DNA of 64,000 bases from Flavobacteriales bacterium UBA7325 (GTDB lineage Bacteria; Bacteroidota; Bacteroidia; Flavobacteriales_D; Crocinitomicaceae): NCBI GenBank assembly GCA_002471375.1, contig DKPV01000025.1, forward strand, positions 89,733 to 153,732. The letters run 5' to 3'. A program made the translations under genes and the position numbers. The notes beneath the pieces were generated by a model, which saw only the letters and a list, made by a program, of their open reading frames with translations, searched no databases and was not told where the DNA came from. Shown piece after piece: positions 25,249-32,453 of this stretch; positions within the stretch are counted from its first letter, which is position 1, and each line of letters opens with the position of its first letter.

Positions 25249-26205
25249 ATGTCAGATAAGGCCGCGATAGATCAACTTGTTAGTCATTACAAAGACCTAA
25301 AGAACGAAATTCATAAAGTCATTGTTGGGCAAGACGACGTTGTCGACCAGGTACTTATCTCGATTTTTTCAAACGGACACTGTTTATTAGTTGGTGTTCC
25401 AGGATTAGCAAAAACGTTATTAGTAAACACCATTTCAGATTGTTTAGGACTCGGTTTTAATCGAATTCAGTTTACGCCAGATTTGATGCCATCAGATATT
25501 ATTGGAGCAGAAATCTTAAATGACAAACGTGAATTCAAATTCGTAAAAGGACCCTTATTCACAAATATCATTCTCGCGGATGAGATCAATAGAACTCCTC
25601 CAAAGACACAATCTGCGCTGTTAGAAGCAATGCAGGAGCGTTCTGTAACAATGGCAGGAACAAGCTATAAACTGCCAGCGCCGTTCTTTGTTTTAGCGAC
25701 GCAAAACCCGATCGAGCAAGAAGGAACATATCCGTTACCGGAAGCACAACTCGATCGATTCATGTTCAACATTTGGGTAGATTATCCAACATTTGCTGAA
25801 GAAATGGCAATTGTTAAATCTACGACAACAAATCAGACTGTAAATTTGAATCAGATTCTGTCTGGAGATCAAATTATGCAATATCAGGACCTAATCCGAC
25901 GAATACCGGTTGCAGACAATGTACTTGAATACGCCGTAAAATTAGTTGCCAAAACTCGAATTAACGATGAGAGTGCTCCTGCTATTACCAAGAACTACAT
26001 TACTTGGGGAGCTGGGCCGCGTGCATCTCAATATCTCATTGTTGGTGCCAAATGTCATGCTGCATTAAATGGAAAATACTCTCCAGATATTGAGGATGTA
26101 AAAGCTGTTGCTAAGCCGATTCTTCGTCACAGATTAGTTAGAAACTATCGTGCCGAGGCGGAAGGTTATTCAATGGATCGTATCATCGAAGAGTTAATGG
26201 GATAG
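25249..26205 (+). CDS. MoxR family AAA+ ATPase
   Basis: A 318-residue AAA+ ATPase of the MoxR/RavA group. Walker A is GVPGLAKT (Lys55), Walker B is ILADEINRTPPKTQSALLEA, and sensor residues follow in FFVLATQNPIEQEGTYPLPEAQLDRF. MoxR proteins usually work with DUF58 and vWA (Bat) proteins; none is adjacent here, though a BatA protein is encoded about 27 kb away. The frame is open to TTG at 25198, but ATG at 25249 (MSDKAAIDQL) fits the family. It is the last gene of the parvulin operon. Confidence 0.9.
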   Translation: MSDKAAIDQLVSHYKDLKNEIHKVIVGQDDVVDQVLISIFSNGHCLLVGVPGLAKTLLVNTISDCLGLGFNRIQFTPDLMPSDIIGAEILNDKREFKFVKGPLFTNIILADEINRTPPKTQSALLEAMQERSVTMAGTSYKLPAPFFVLATQNPIEQEGTYPLPEAQLDRFMFNIWVDYPTFAEEMAIVKSTTTNQTVNLNQILSGDQIMQYQDLIRRIPVADNVLEYAVKLVAKTRINDESAPAITKNYITWGAGPRASQYLIVGAKCHAALNGKYSPDIEDVKAVAKPILRHRLVRNYRAEAEGYSMDRIIEELMG

Positions 26206-26240
26206 CTTCATTCCGACTCATTCTTTTCTAGTTATCTGAT

Positions 26241-26262
26241 TAAATAAGTCACGGCTTATTTA
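26241..26262 (+). terminator. Hairpin downstream of moxR
   Basis: TAAATAAG and CTTATTTA are perfect 8-bp arms around TCACGG, 36 bases after the moxR stop. No T-tract follows, so it is a weak terminator or a message-end stabiliser. The remainder of 26263-26372 shows nothing. Confidence 0.4.
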
Positions 26263-26372
26263 GCACTAAACGCTTTTACTATGCAAGAGCAGTAAAATAT
26301 TTGCTGTCAACGTATTAATTCTGTTTTTTCGCACGGCTGTGCATACTGCTAATCAAACTAATTACACTGCAT

Positions 26373-26689
26373 ATGAAATACGGACTACTACTCGTTATTG
26401 CGACCTGTTTCGCGTTAACTTCTTTCTCACAAGCTTACAGTTACTCTTTCGAGGCCAGATTTGATAGCGATGACATCCTAGCATTGGAGACTTCTTGTCG
26501 CTCAATTCGGAATGTTTCGGAATGTAAAGTGAAGTACAAATATGAAAATGGTAAGGGAGAAATTATGTTACGACCACAAAGTATTAAAGAAAGAAAAGAG
26601 GTGAGCGAAAGCTTCTCTCCATTGACGTTAAGCAAGTTCTTATAGACCATGGAGCGACTCATCTTGAGTTTATTCAATTGAACGATTAA
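26373..26689 (+). pseudogene. Small secreted protein gene with a frameshift
   Basis: ATG at 26373 begins a signal peptide (MKYGLLLVIATCFALTSFSQ) and continues to a TAG after 90 codons. In another frame, starting in the TTCTCTCC run near 26615, the sequence SIDVKQVLIDHGATHLEFIQ continues to a TAA at 26687-26689. The two halves together give a natural protein of about 107 residues with a compact alpha/beta tail. A one- or two-base change in the TCTC repeat is the likely lesion. It may be a true mutation, a phase-variable tract or an assembly error. Function is unknown. Confidence 0.6.
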
Positions 26690-26698
26690 CCTAGCCTT

Positions 26699-26902
26699 GT
26701 GAAACGGATAATACTTTCCCTACTTGCACTAATTTCGATCACTGCGTATGGTCAATCAGACGGTTGTTCCGTAGCAACGGCAATAAGTTTAACACCGACA
26801 TGTGCAGCTCCAACAGCAGGCACGACAATTGGTGCAACTGGAGATTTTGACATTTGTATTACCGTAACGCCAACGGCTATTCCAACGATTGTCTCAAGCT
26901 AG
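26699..26902 (+). pseudogene. Truncated secreted protein (N-terminal fragment)
   Basis: GTG at 26699 starts a signal peptide (KRIILSLLALISITAYGQ) followed by SDGCSVATAISLTPTC and a Thr/Ala-rich stretch. This resembles the mature N-terminus of large Bacteroidota secreted proteins that open with D-x-C-x-A-x-x-L. The frame stops after 67 codons and runs directly into a remnant of an OmpA domain in another frame. It lies 9 bases after the frameshifted gene. It is probably the stump left by a deletion. Confidence 0.5.
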
Positions 26903-27077
26903 AGCCTAAAGTTGTGTTGATTATTTGAGAAAGAAAGGGGTTAAGGCGGCTAACATGCTTGCAAAGGGTTACGGTGAAAACAAACTCATCAACAGATGTA
27001 AGAATAGTGTTAACTGAACAGAAGAGGAACATCAAGAAAACAGAAGGACTGAAGTGAAAATACTCGAAGTAAAGTAG
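26889..27077 (+). pseudogene. Remnant of an OmpA-family C-terminal domain with two in-frame stops
   Basis: Read from TTG at 26889, the frame gives LSQARA, a TAA (26907-26909), SCVDYLRKKGVKAANMLAKG, then YGENKLINRCKNSVN, a TGA (27015-27017), TEEEHQENRRTEVKILEVK and a TAG (27075-27077). This is the OmpA peptidoglycan-binding domain end: RAxxVxDYL, GYGExKxINxC, C-TEEEHQxNRRTExK. The TGA falls where these proteins usually have Cys. The protein would have anchored the outer membrane to peptidoglycan; it is now dead. Upstream codons are scrambled, so the 5' boundary is uncertain. Confidence 0.75.
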
Positions 27078-27398
27078 ATTGGGAAAGTAAAAAACCCATG
27101 CAGATTGTTGACTGAAGCTTCAGTAAACAAGTTTAGGATTGCTGAAGTGTTCTGAGTTCCACTGATTTATTCAATCTCGCAAGCGAGTGCGGCCTTTCAT
27201 CTGACTTCTGAGACTCTCCTGAAGATAAAATTTTAAGCTTCAAAAATTGCCGCATGGGTCCTCTCTCGAGTAGATACTCTAGCCCATTTTATGGATGGTA
27301 TCATAGCCTAAAGGTAGTTCAATTGGTGCTCTCCAGCAATGATTTCATCTGGAAATATCGCTCGATTTATCAACAGTTTGAGAATGAGTTAAGAACAA
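27078..27398. other. Non-coding gap after the decayed cluster
   Basis: No credible gene is seen on either strand. The only structure is a perfect 14-bp palindrome ACTGAAGCTTCAGT at 27111-27124, without a T-tract. The open frame at 27254-27442 on the plus strand overlaps the LapA-like gene and has no protein-like composition. Confidence 0.5.
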
Positions 27399-27695
27399 CT
27401 ATATCTGTTCTTCATCAGCTGCTTCCTTTTGAACTAGCTTAGCCTTCAATTGCTTTATCTGCTTATCCTTCTTCTTGAATTTACGGTAATCAAAGAGAGT
27501 AGCTATTCCGAAGCCTCCAGCAATGCTCATTATGATTAGCAGTGTAATCGGAATCTCAACTTTGGTAAAGAGTACATGTACACTTGTGAATCGCCAGTTA
27601 AGTATGGCAAATATGACAACCAAAATACCGGCAGCACTTGCAACTATATACTTCGCCTTTTGCGCTGTCGTCAAATCATTCCAATACTCCTTCAT
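27399..27695 (-). CDS. LapA-domain small membrane protein
   Basis: A 98-residue protein with two transmembrane helices (about 17-33 and 48-68) separated by ILNWRFTSVHVLFTKVEIPI, the typical LapA/DUF1049 linker with its N-x-x-x-V-x-x-L pattern. A basic coiled-coil tail follows (about 70-95, KKKDKQIKQLKAKLVQKE). In proteobacteria LapA-type proteins (YciS) help LPS assembly; the role in Bacteroidota is unknown. It is divergent from efp. Confidence 0.7.
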   Translation of the reverse strand: MKEYWNDLTTAQKAKYIVASAAGILVVIFAILNWRFTSVHVLFTKVEIPITLLIIMSIAGGFGIATLFDYRKFKKKDKQIKQLKAKLVQKEAADEEQI

Positions 27696-27787
27696 TTTAA
27701 GTAGTTTTATTCAAATATCGGGAATTATTCCAATTCTCGGGAAAAATCATTCGTATTCCTTATATTCGTTCAACGAAAAAAAATACA

Positions 27788-28354
27788 ATGGCAAATACTT
27801 CAGATATCAAGAACGGATTGTGCATCAATCACAATGGTAAACTCTTCCAAGTAAAAGAATTTCAGCATGTAAAACCTGGTAAAGGTCCTGCTTTTGTTCG
27901 AACAAAGATTAAACAAATCGATACTGGACGTGTTTTGGATCATACCTTTTCGGCAGGCCATAAAATCGAAATCGTACGAATCGAGAATCGTGACTACCAA
28001 TATCTCTACCAAGAAGGAGATAGCTACGTATTCATGAACAATGAAAATTTTGAGCAGGTAAACATTCAACCCTCTCTCGTTGATAAACCAGAATTCCTAA
28101 TAGAGGGAATGACTGTATCAATAATCTACCATGCTGAGGAGGAACTTCCGCTGGTCCTTGAGTTACCGATGCACATCGTTTCTGAAGTGACTTATACGGA
28201 GCCTGGAATTAAAGGTGATACTGCAACAAACACAATGAAGCCAGCAACGATTGCTAGTGGTGCTGAAGTTAGAGTTCCATTATTCATTGATACTGGCGAG
28301 GTAATCAAAGTAGATACTCGCACAGGCGTTTACGTTGAGCGTGTAAAGGATTAA
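27788..28354 (+). CDS. efp: Elongation factor P
   Basis: A 188-residue translation factor that relieves ribosome stalling at polyproline. Domain I ends in the loop VKPGKGPAFVRTK, whose tip is Lys32. The EF-P C-terminal signature lies near residues 150-180 (ASGAEVRVPLFIDTGEVIKV). The loop is of the PGKGP type, in which the lysine may act unmodified, and no modification gene is nearby. It is followed by a strong terminator, so it is monocistronic. Confidence 0.97.
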   Translation: MANTSDIKNGLCINHNGKLFQVKEFQHVKPGKGPAFVRTKIKQIDTGRVLDHTFSAGHKIEIVRIENRDYQYLYQEGDSYVFMNNENFEQVNIQPSLVDKPEFLIEGMTVSIIYHAEEELPLVLELPMHIVSEVTYTEPGIKGDTATNTMKPATIASGAEVRVPLFIDTGEVIKVDTRTGVYVERVKD

Positions 28355-28374
28355 TAGCATCAAACTTATGATAT

Positions 28375-28407
28375 GGGATATTGTTCATTGGACAATATCC
28401 CTTTTTT
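28375..28407 (+). terminator. Rho-independent terminator after efp
   Basis: GGGATATTGT and ACAATATCCC are perfect 10-bp arms around a 7-base loop, followed by six T. It lies 20 bases after the efp stop. Confidence 0.93.
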
Positions 28408-28413
28408 ATTTCC

Positions 28414-29187
28414 ATGAAGATCAGAATAGATAGCATAGAATTGAATTATGAAATCGTTATGCCAAACGGAGCTCGTCATTACGATGATGCGGATGTTGTA
28501 ATCATTTTTCTACACGAAGCACTAGGAAGTATTCCGCAATGGAAGCAATTCCCAAAGCAACTGTGTAATGGTTTGAATCTACCGGGAATTATATATGATC
28601 GTCAGGGACATGGTCATTCTGATCCATTCATCAAACAAAGGGATGCGAACTATCTACATACTTATGCATTGGAGGAATTACCTTTATTAGTAGCCAAAAT
28701 TTCCAATCCAAACCAAAAAGTACTTCTTTTAGGACACTCTGATGGCGGCTCCATAGCATTACTCTATGCACACCAATACCCCGAGAATATCGAAGGAGTT
28801 ATTACTATGGCTGCGCACGTAATTAATGAACCGGAGACTATTGCTGGAATAGAGCCAGCTGTCAAAGCATATGAAAAAGGAAAATTAGATGGGTTAAAGA
28901 AGTTTCACTCTGAAAAAACGAATGATCTGTTCTACGCTTGGGCAGACATATGGAGAGATTCCTCCTTTTTAGACTGGAATATTACACATGAAATTGGCGG
29001 GCATTTTCCTGGTCTATTTATACAAGGTGCAGAAGATCAGTACGGAACAGAGCGACAATTAGAGCTGATTAAAGAAAAACATCCTAACGGAACCACGTGC
29101 CTCACACCAAATTGCGGCCATCATCCTCATCTACAACAGAGCGAAACAATTCTAGAGTTAATTGCAGATTGGTATTCGAAAGGATGA
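28414..29187 (+). CDS. Alpha/beta hydrolase
   Basis: A 257-residue alpha/beta-hydrolase-fold protein. The oxyanion region is FLHEALGSIPQW, the nucleophile elbow is LLGHSDGGSIAL (Ser in GHSDG), the acid is probably in FIQGAEDQYG and the catalytic His is in NCGHHPHLQ. The substrate is unknown; it resembles 2-hydroxymuconate-type C-C hydrolases and esterases. The frame extends to 28381, inside the efp terminator, so ATG at 28414 (MKIRIDSIELNY) is the better start. Confidence 0.85.
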   Translation: MKIRIDSIELNYEIVMPNGARHYDDADVVIIFLHEALGSIPQWKQFPKQLCNGLNLPGIIYDRQGHGHSDPFIKQRDANYLHTYALEELPLLVAKISNPNQKVLLLGHSDGGSIALLYAHQYPENIEGVITMAAHVINEPETIAGIEPAVKAYEKGKLDGLKKFHSEKTNDLFYAWADIWRDSSFLDWNITHEIGGHFPGLFIQGAEDQYGTERQLELIKEKHPNGTTCLTPNCGHHPHLQQSETILELIADWYSKG

Positions 29188-29193
29188 TAATTC

Positions 29194-30159
29194 CTATTCT
29201 TCTCTGAATAAACCTTCTATCCTACGCCCACGTGAAGTTGACATGTCGAATCTGAGCAACTCAGAAACAAGAATACTGATGTCTAATTGTTCGTATTCCT
29301 CATTAATGATCTTATCCTGGTAAAAATCAGGTCCGAGAGCTAGCATATAAATATCGCGACACCCTGAACACCCATCTCCATGTTCCTTGAAGCCAGTTCT
29401 ATGACCGTCTAAATGACGCCCATGGTCATTGGTGATGATCAGCGTCGTGTTACCCATGTAGTGCTCATCTGACTGCAAATAATTCCAAAGCTCGTATGCA
29501 TAATTATCCGTCTTAGTAATCGCCTTCAAATAATTCTCCCAATCATTGTTATGACCTCTAGTATCAACTTCAAGAAGATTTATTAACATCAGGTTAGGAC
29601 GCTCATTATTCAAAACATCCATTACTTTTTCCCAAGTAAAAATATCCGCTACGTAATCAACACCATTCCCTTGCGGCCCGCAGTACTCAGATGGCATGTA
29701 GTTATTAAACCATCCCTTCTTCTTAGCATTTGCAAGAATATTTAGTTTCCCCTTACTCGCAACTATCCATGCCTTATCTTTTGATTTCTTTGATTGTTTC
29801 AAATACTGTTGAAAGATAGACGGGTATTTTGGCAGCTCAGTACCATCGTTCTTCACGCGCTGATAGGTTCCAGTCGTAATCGCCGTGTGACCTGAGTTAG
29901 TTGTTGTTACTCCATTATTTTTGAAGTTTGTAAACAACACTCCCTGCGGCTTAAGGTCTTCATTCAAATGAGGAATGTACTGTCCCGTGGGATCTCCGAA
30001 TGTTTCTGTCATTCGTGGTCCATCAATCACCAATATGATTACATTCTGTGTAGTCTGAGGTTCTGGAAGTACATCCTTACGCAGCTTAGCTTCTCCTGGC
30101 ACGAATGAAAGTGACAGAAGTCCTACAAGCGCTATTGAAAATATTATGATTCGTTTCAT
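29194..30159 (-). CDS. Secreted alkaline-phosphatase-superfamily hydrolase
   Basis: About 321 residues after an N-terminal signal (MKRIIIFSIALVGLLSLSF). The metal and nucleophile sites are VIILVIDGPRMTE (Asp), TTTNSGHTAITTG (Thr/Ser nucleophile region), EVDTRGHNNDW (Asp, His) and IITNDHGRH (Asp, His). It is a predicted phosphodiesterase, sulfatase or phosphatase in the periplasm; the substrate is unknown. The frame runs upstream into menB to 30237, but ATG at 30159, one base after the menB stop, gives the signal peptide. The two genes are coupled but have no obvious functional link. Confidence 0.8.
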   Translation of the reverse strand: MKRIIIFSIALVGLLSLSFVPGEAKLRKDVLPEPQTTQNVIILVIDGPRMTETFGDPTGQYIPHLNEDLKPQGVLFTNFKNNGVTTTNSGHTAITTGTYQRVKNDGTELPKYPSIFQQYLKQSKKSKDKAWIVASKGKLNILANAKKKGWFNNYMPSEYCGPQGNGVDYVADIFTWEKVMDVLNNERPNLMLINLLEVDTRGHNNDWENYLKAITKTDNYAYELWNYLQSDEHYMGNTTLIITNDHGRHLDGHRTGFKEHGDGCSGCRDIYMLALGPDFYQDKIINEEYEQLDISILVSELLRFDMSTSRGRRIEGLFREE

Positions 30160-30160
30160 A

Positions 30161-31003
30161 CTATGGGAATTTTGGATATTTACCGAATTCCGGTTTACGT
30201 TTCTCCAAGAAAGCGTCTCTTCCTTCAGACGCCTCATCAGTACCGTACGCTAATCTAGTTGCTTCTCCTGCGAAGACTTGCTGTCCAACCAATCCATCAT
30301 CGATTAAATTGAACGCAAATTTGAGCATCTTGATTGCAGTTGGACTTTTGGCAAGAATTCTTTGTCCCCACTCATATCCAACTTGATCTAGTTGTTCATG
30401 AGGTACAACTGCATTAACCATGCCCATCTCGTAAGCATCTTGTGCTGAGTACTCTAACTCAAGGAAGAAAACTTCTCGTGCCCTTTTCTGCCCAACTTGC
30501 TTGGCCAAGTAGGCTGATCCAAAACCAGCATCAAAACTAGCAACATTGGCATCTGACTGCATAAATTTTGCATGTTCCTTACTTGCAATAGTCAAATCAC
30601 AGATAACATGCAAACTATGTCCACCACCAACAGCCCAACCTGGGACTAATGCGATCACAACTTTATTCATAAATCGAATCAATCGTTGTACTTCCAAAAT
30701 GTTCAAACGATTAATTCCGTCTTCACCTTTATAGCCACTCTTATCTCTAACTCTTTGGTCACCTCCTGAGCAGAAGGCCCATCCACCATCTTTCGGAGAA
30801 GGCCCTTCCCCGGTAAGAAGAATTACACCAACCTCTTGATCCTCTCTTGCCATTGTGAGCGCCTCATAGAGTTCAAAAACAGTCTTTGGACGAAATGCAT
30901 TTCTAACCTCAGGTCTATTAAATGCTATTCGAGCCACGCCATTCGATTTCTTAAATGTAATGTCTTCGTATTCTTTGACTGTTTTCCAATTGGGTATGCT
31001 CAT
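30161..31003 (-). CDS. menB: 1,4-dihydroxy-2-naphthoyl-CoA synthase
   Basis: A 280-residue crotonase-fold enzyme that cyclises O-succinylbenzoyl-CoA in menaquinone synthesis. Diagnostic segments are RIAFNRPEVRNAFRPKTV, AFCSGGDQRVRDKSGY, VPGWAVGGGHSLHVICDLTI (CoA/oxyanion site) and the C-terminal EGRDAFLEKRKPEFGKYP shared by MenB. Length is normal. No other men gene is adjacent. It implies a menaquinone-based respiratory chain. Confidence 0.94.
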   Translation of the reverse strand: MSIPNWKTVKEYEDITFKKSNGVARIAFNRPEVRNAFRPKTVFELYEALTMAREDQEVGVILLTGEGPSPKDGGWAFCSGGDQRVRDKSGYKGEDGINRLNILEVQRLIRFMNKVVIALVPGWAVGGGHSLHVICDLTIASKEHAKFMQSDANVASFDAGFGSAYLAKQVGQKRAREVFFLELEYSAQDAYEMGMVNAVVPHEQLDQVGYEWGQRILAKSPTAIKMLKFAFNLIDDGLVGQQVFAGEATRLAYGTDEASEGRDAFLEKRKPEFGKYPKFP

Positions 31004-31049
31004 CCTTAAATTTTAGATGGCTAAAAATACGAATATTTCGAAGGTTAAT

Positions 31050-31637
31050 CTATTCCTCCGTAGTGGAAAACTTGGTTGATTCACTATTTCCATTAGAATA
31101 GAATCTCCTTAGAACCTCATAAAACGCAACATTCTCGGAGCTCGGATTAAAAACCTCTAACATGGAACTTTCTCCGTAAACATTTCTTTGATAGATAGAA
31201 ACTAGGGTATTAGACTCATAATCAATTTCTATATTATGATAGAGCCATCGGTCTATGAAATTCTCCTCTACTCCGGAGTGATACTCAATGTGGGCACAAC
31301 AATCATAGGTGCTGCCTATCATGTTTCTAGGATCATCCTCTGTCTCGCCAAATAAAACCGTTATTTTCTCCTCAAAATCAATCGAGTCTTCCAAATAATA
31401 GTGCTCCTTCCAGGTGCGCGTCGCTTCTAGCTTTTCAGCCGTAACAGTTCCATTGTATCGTAAATTTTGAATCTCTTTTTAGGTGTAAAAGAAGCTCAAA
31501 TTACTAGGAAGATCCATGTAATCTGGTTTTACGTACTTCACATTGAATAAGCATTCATCTTCGAAGTTGATATTTTCTTGTGCATTGCTAACTGAGACAA
31601 AGTGAAATATTCCTAAGAGGAAAAGAAGGTTTTTCAT
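31050..31637 (-). pseudogene. Secreted protein gene interrupted by one in-frame TAA
   Basis: ATG at 31637 begins a signal peptide (MKNLLFLLGIFHFVSVSNAQ) and continues, in one frame of 196 codons, to the stop at 31050-31052. The only break is a TAA at codon 53 (31479-31481). After it the frame runs KEIQNLRYNGTVTAEKLEAT and on without interruption, which shows it was one protein of about 195 residues. A CAA to TAA change (Gln) would explain it. The downstream part alone could start at TTG 31394, but would lack a signal. No domain is recognised. Confidence 0.75.
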
Positions 31638-31658
31638 TACAGTGATATTTATTTAGAA

Positions 31659-32453
31659 CTACGATGAAATAAAGCGATACGAAATCCAACCAGTTTGAGA
31701 ACTGGCTGCATCTTTTGCAAAGTTGAATCGTGAAATCTTTGCATATTTCTTCGCCTGCTCGATCATACATGAATTTGCACCCGAGCTTCTAGAGGGATCA
31801 AACGTGGCGGATGTAACCGAACCACTTTGACTTACCTTAACCACAATTGTTACAGTGCCACTTGAGCCTGTTGGACATGTATATCCGGGATTTCGCACAT
31901 ACCAATTGTTATTTTGATGTGCAGTATGTTTTGGTACGTCGAATTCAACCATCACGGATCCAGCGTATGCCGTATTTCCCGTGTTTTGATTCGTTGGTCT
32001 GTTGTTGGATGGATTTTGTTTCGTCTGCTCTAACCGAGCTTTACGTGCAGCTAATTCATCACGAATAGCATCTCTTGCCTCTTGACCACCGGTTGCGTCC
32101 TTCATCTGTTGTTCCAAATCGTAGACAGCTTGTTCAGCTTCGGCAATTGACTGTGGCGTTGATTGATTTTCGTAATAATTCTCAAACGATCGCTCACGTG
32201 AGTCATTTGCATCACGCGTCATATTCTTGACATCCTCTGGTTTAAAGTCAGCCGGAAGCATGATATTTTGAGGTTGAAGCATAATTTCTTCAGGCGGTAT
32301 TTCAACATGAGAAGCTCTATGAAATGGCTCATATTCGATGTAGCCTTTTGGGAATGAATCCAGCATCAAGTAGATATATACACCAATGAGAACCGCCATC
32401 GTAATGATGATCCCAAATTTGTATTTATCCAATTGATCAAACAGATTATTCAC
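31659..32453 (-). CDS. TonB-like energy transducer family protein
   Basis: A 264-residue protein with a short cytoplasmic N-terminus and one transmembrane helix (about 13-31). A periplasmic linker contains a charged coiled coil (about 102-145, EAEQAVYDLEQQMKDATGG). The C-terminal domain (about 165-262) carries GSSGTVTIVVKVSQSGSVTS and FNFAKDAASSQTGWISYRF, resembling TonB C-terminal folds. The N-terminal proline-rich spacer of classical TonB is absent. It overlaps the WG-repeat gene by 8 bases, so the two products probably act together at the envelope. Confidence 0.7.
   Translation of the reverse strand: MNNLFDQLDKYKFGIIITMAVLIGVYIYLMLDSFPKGYIEYEPFHRASHVEIPPEEIMLQPQNIMLPADFKPEDVKNMTRDANDSRERSFENYYENQSTPQSIAEAEQAVYDLEQQMKDATGGQEARDAIRDELAARKARLEQTKQNPSNNRPTNQNTGNTAYAGSVMVEFDVPKHTAHQNNNWYVRNPGYTCPTGSSGTVTIVVKVSQSGSVTSATFDPSRSSGANSCMIEQAKKYAKISRFNFAKDAASSQTGWISYRFISS

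Noticed and set aside
27254..27442. 62-codon plus-strand open frame in the gap before the LapA-like gene
   Set aside because: It overlaps the LapA-like gene antisense and its protein is rich in Ser and Leu without any structure; no ribosome-binding support.
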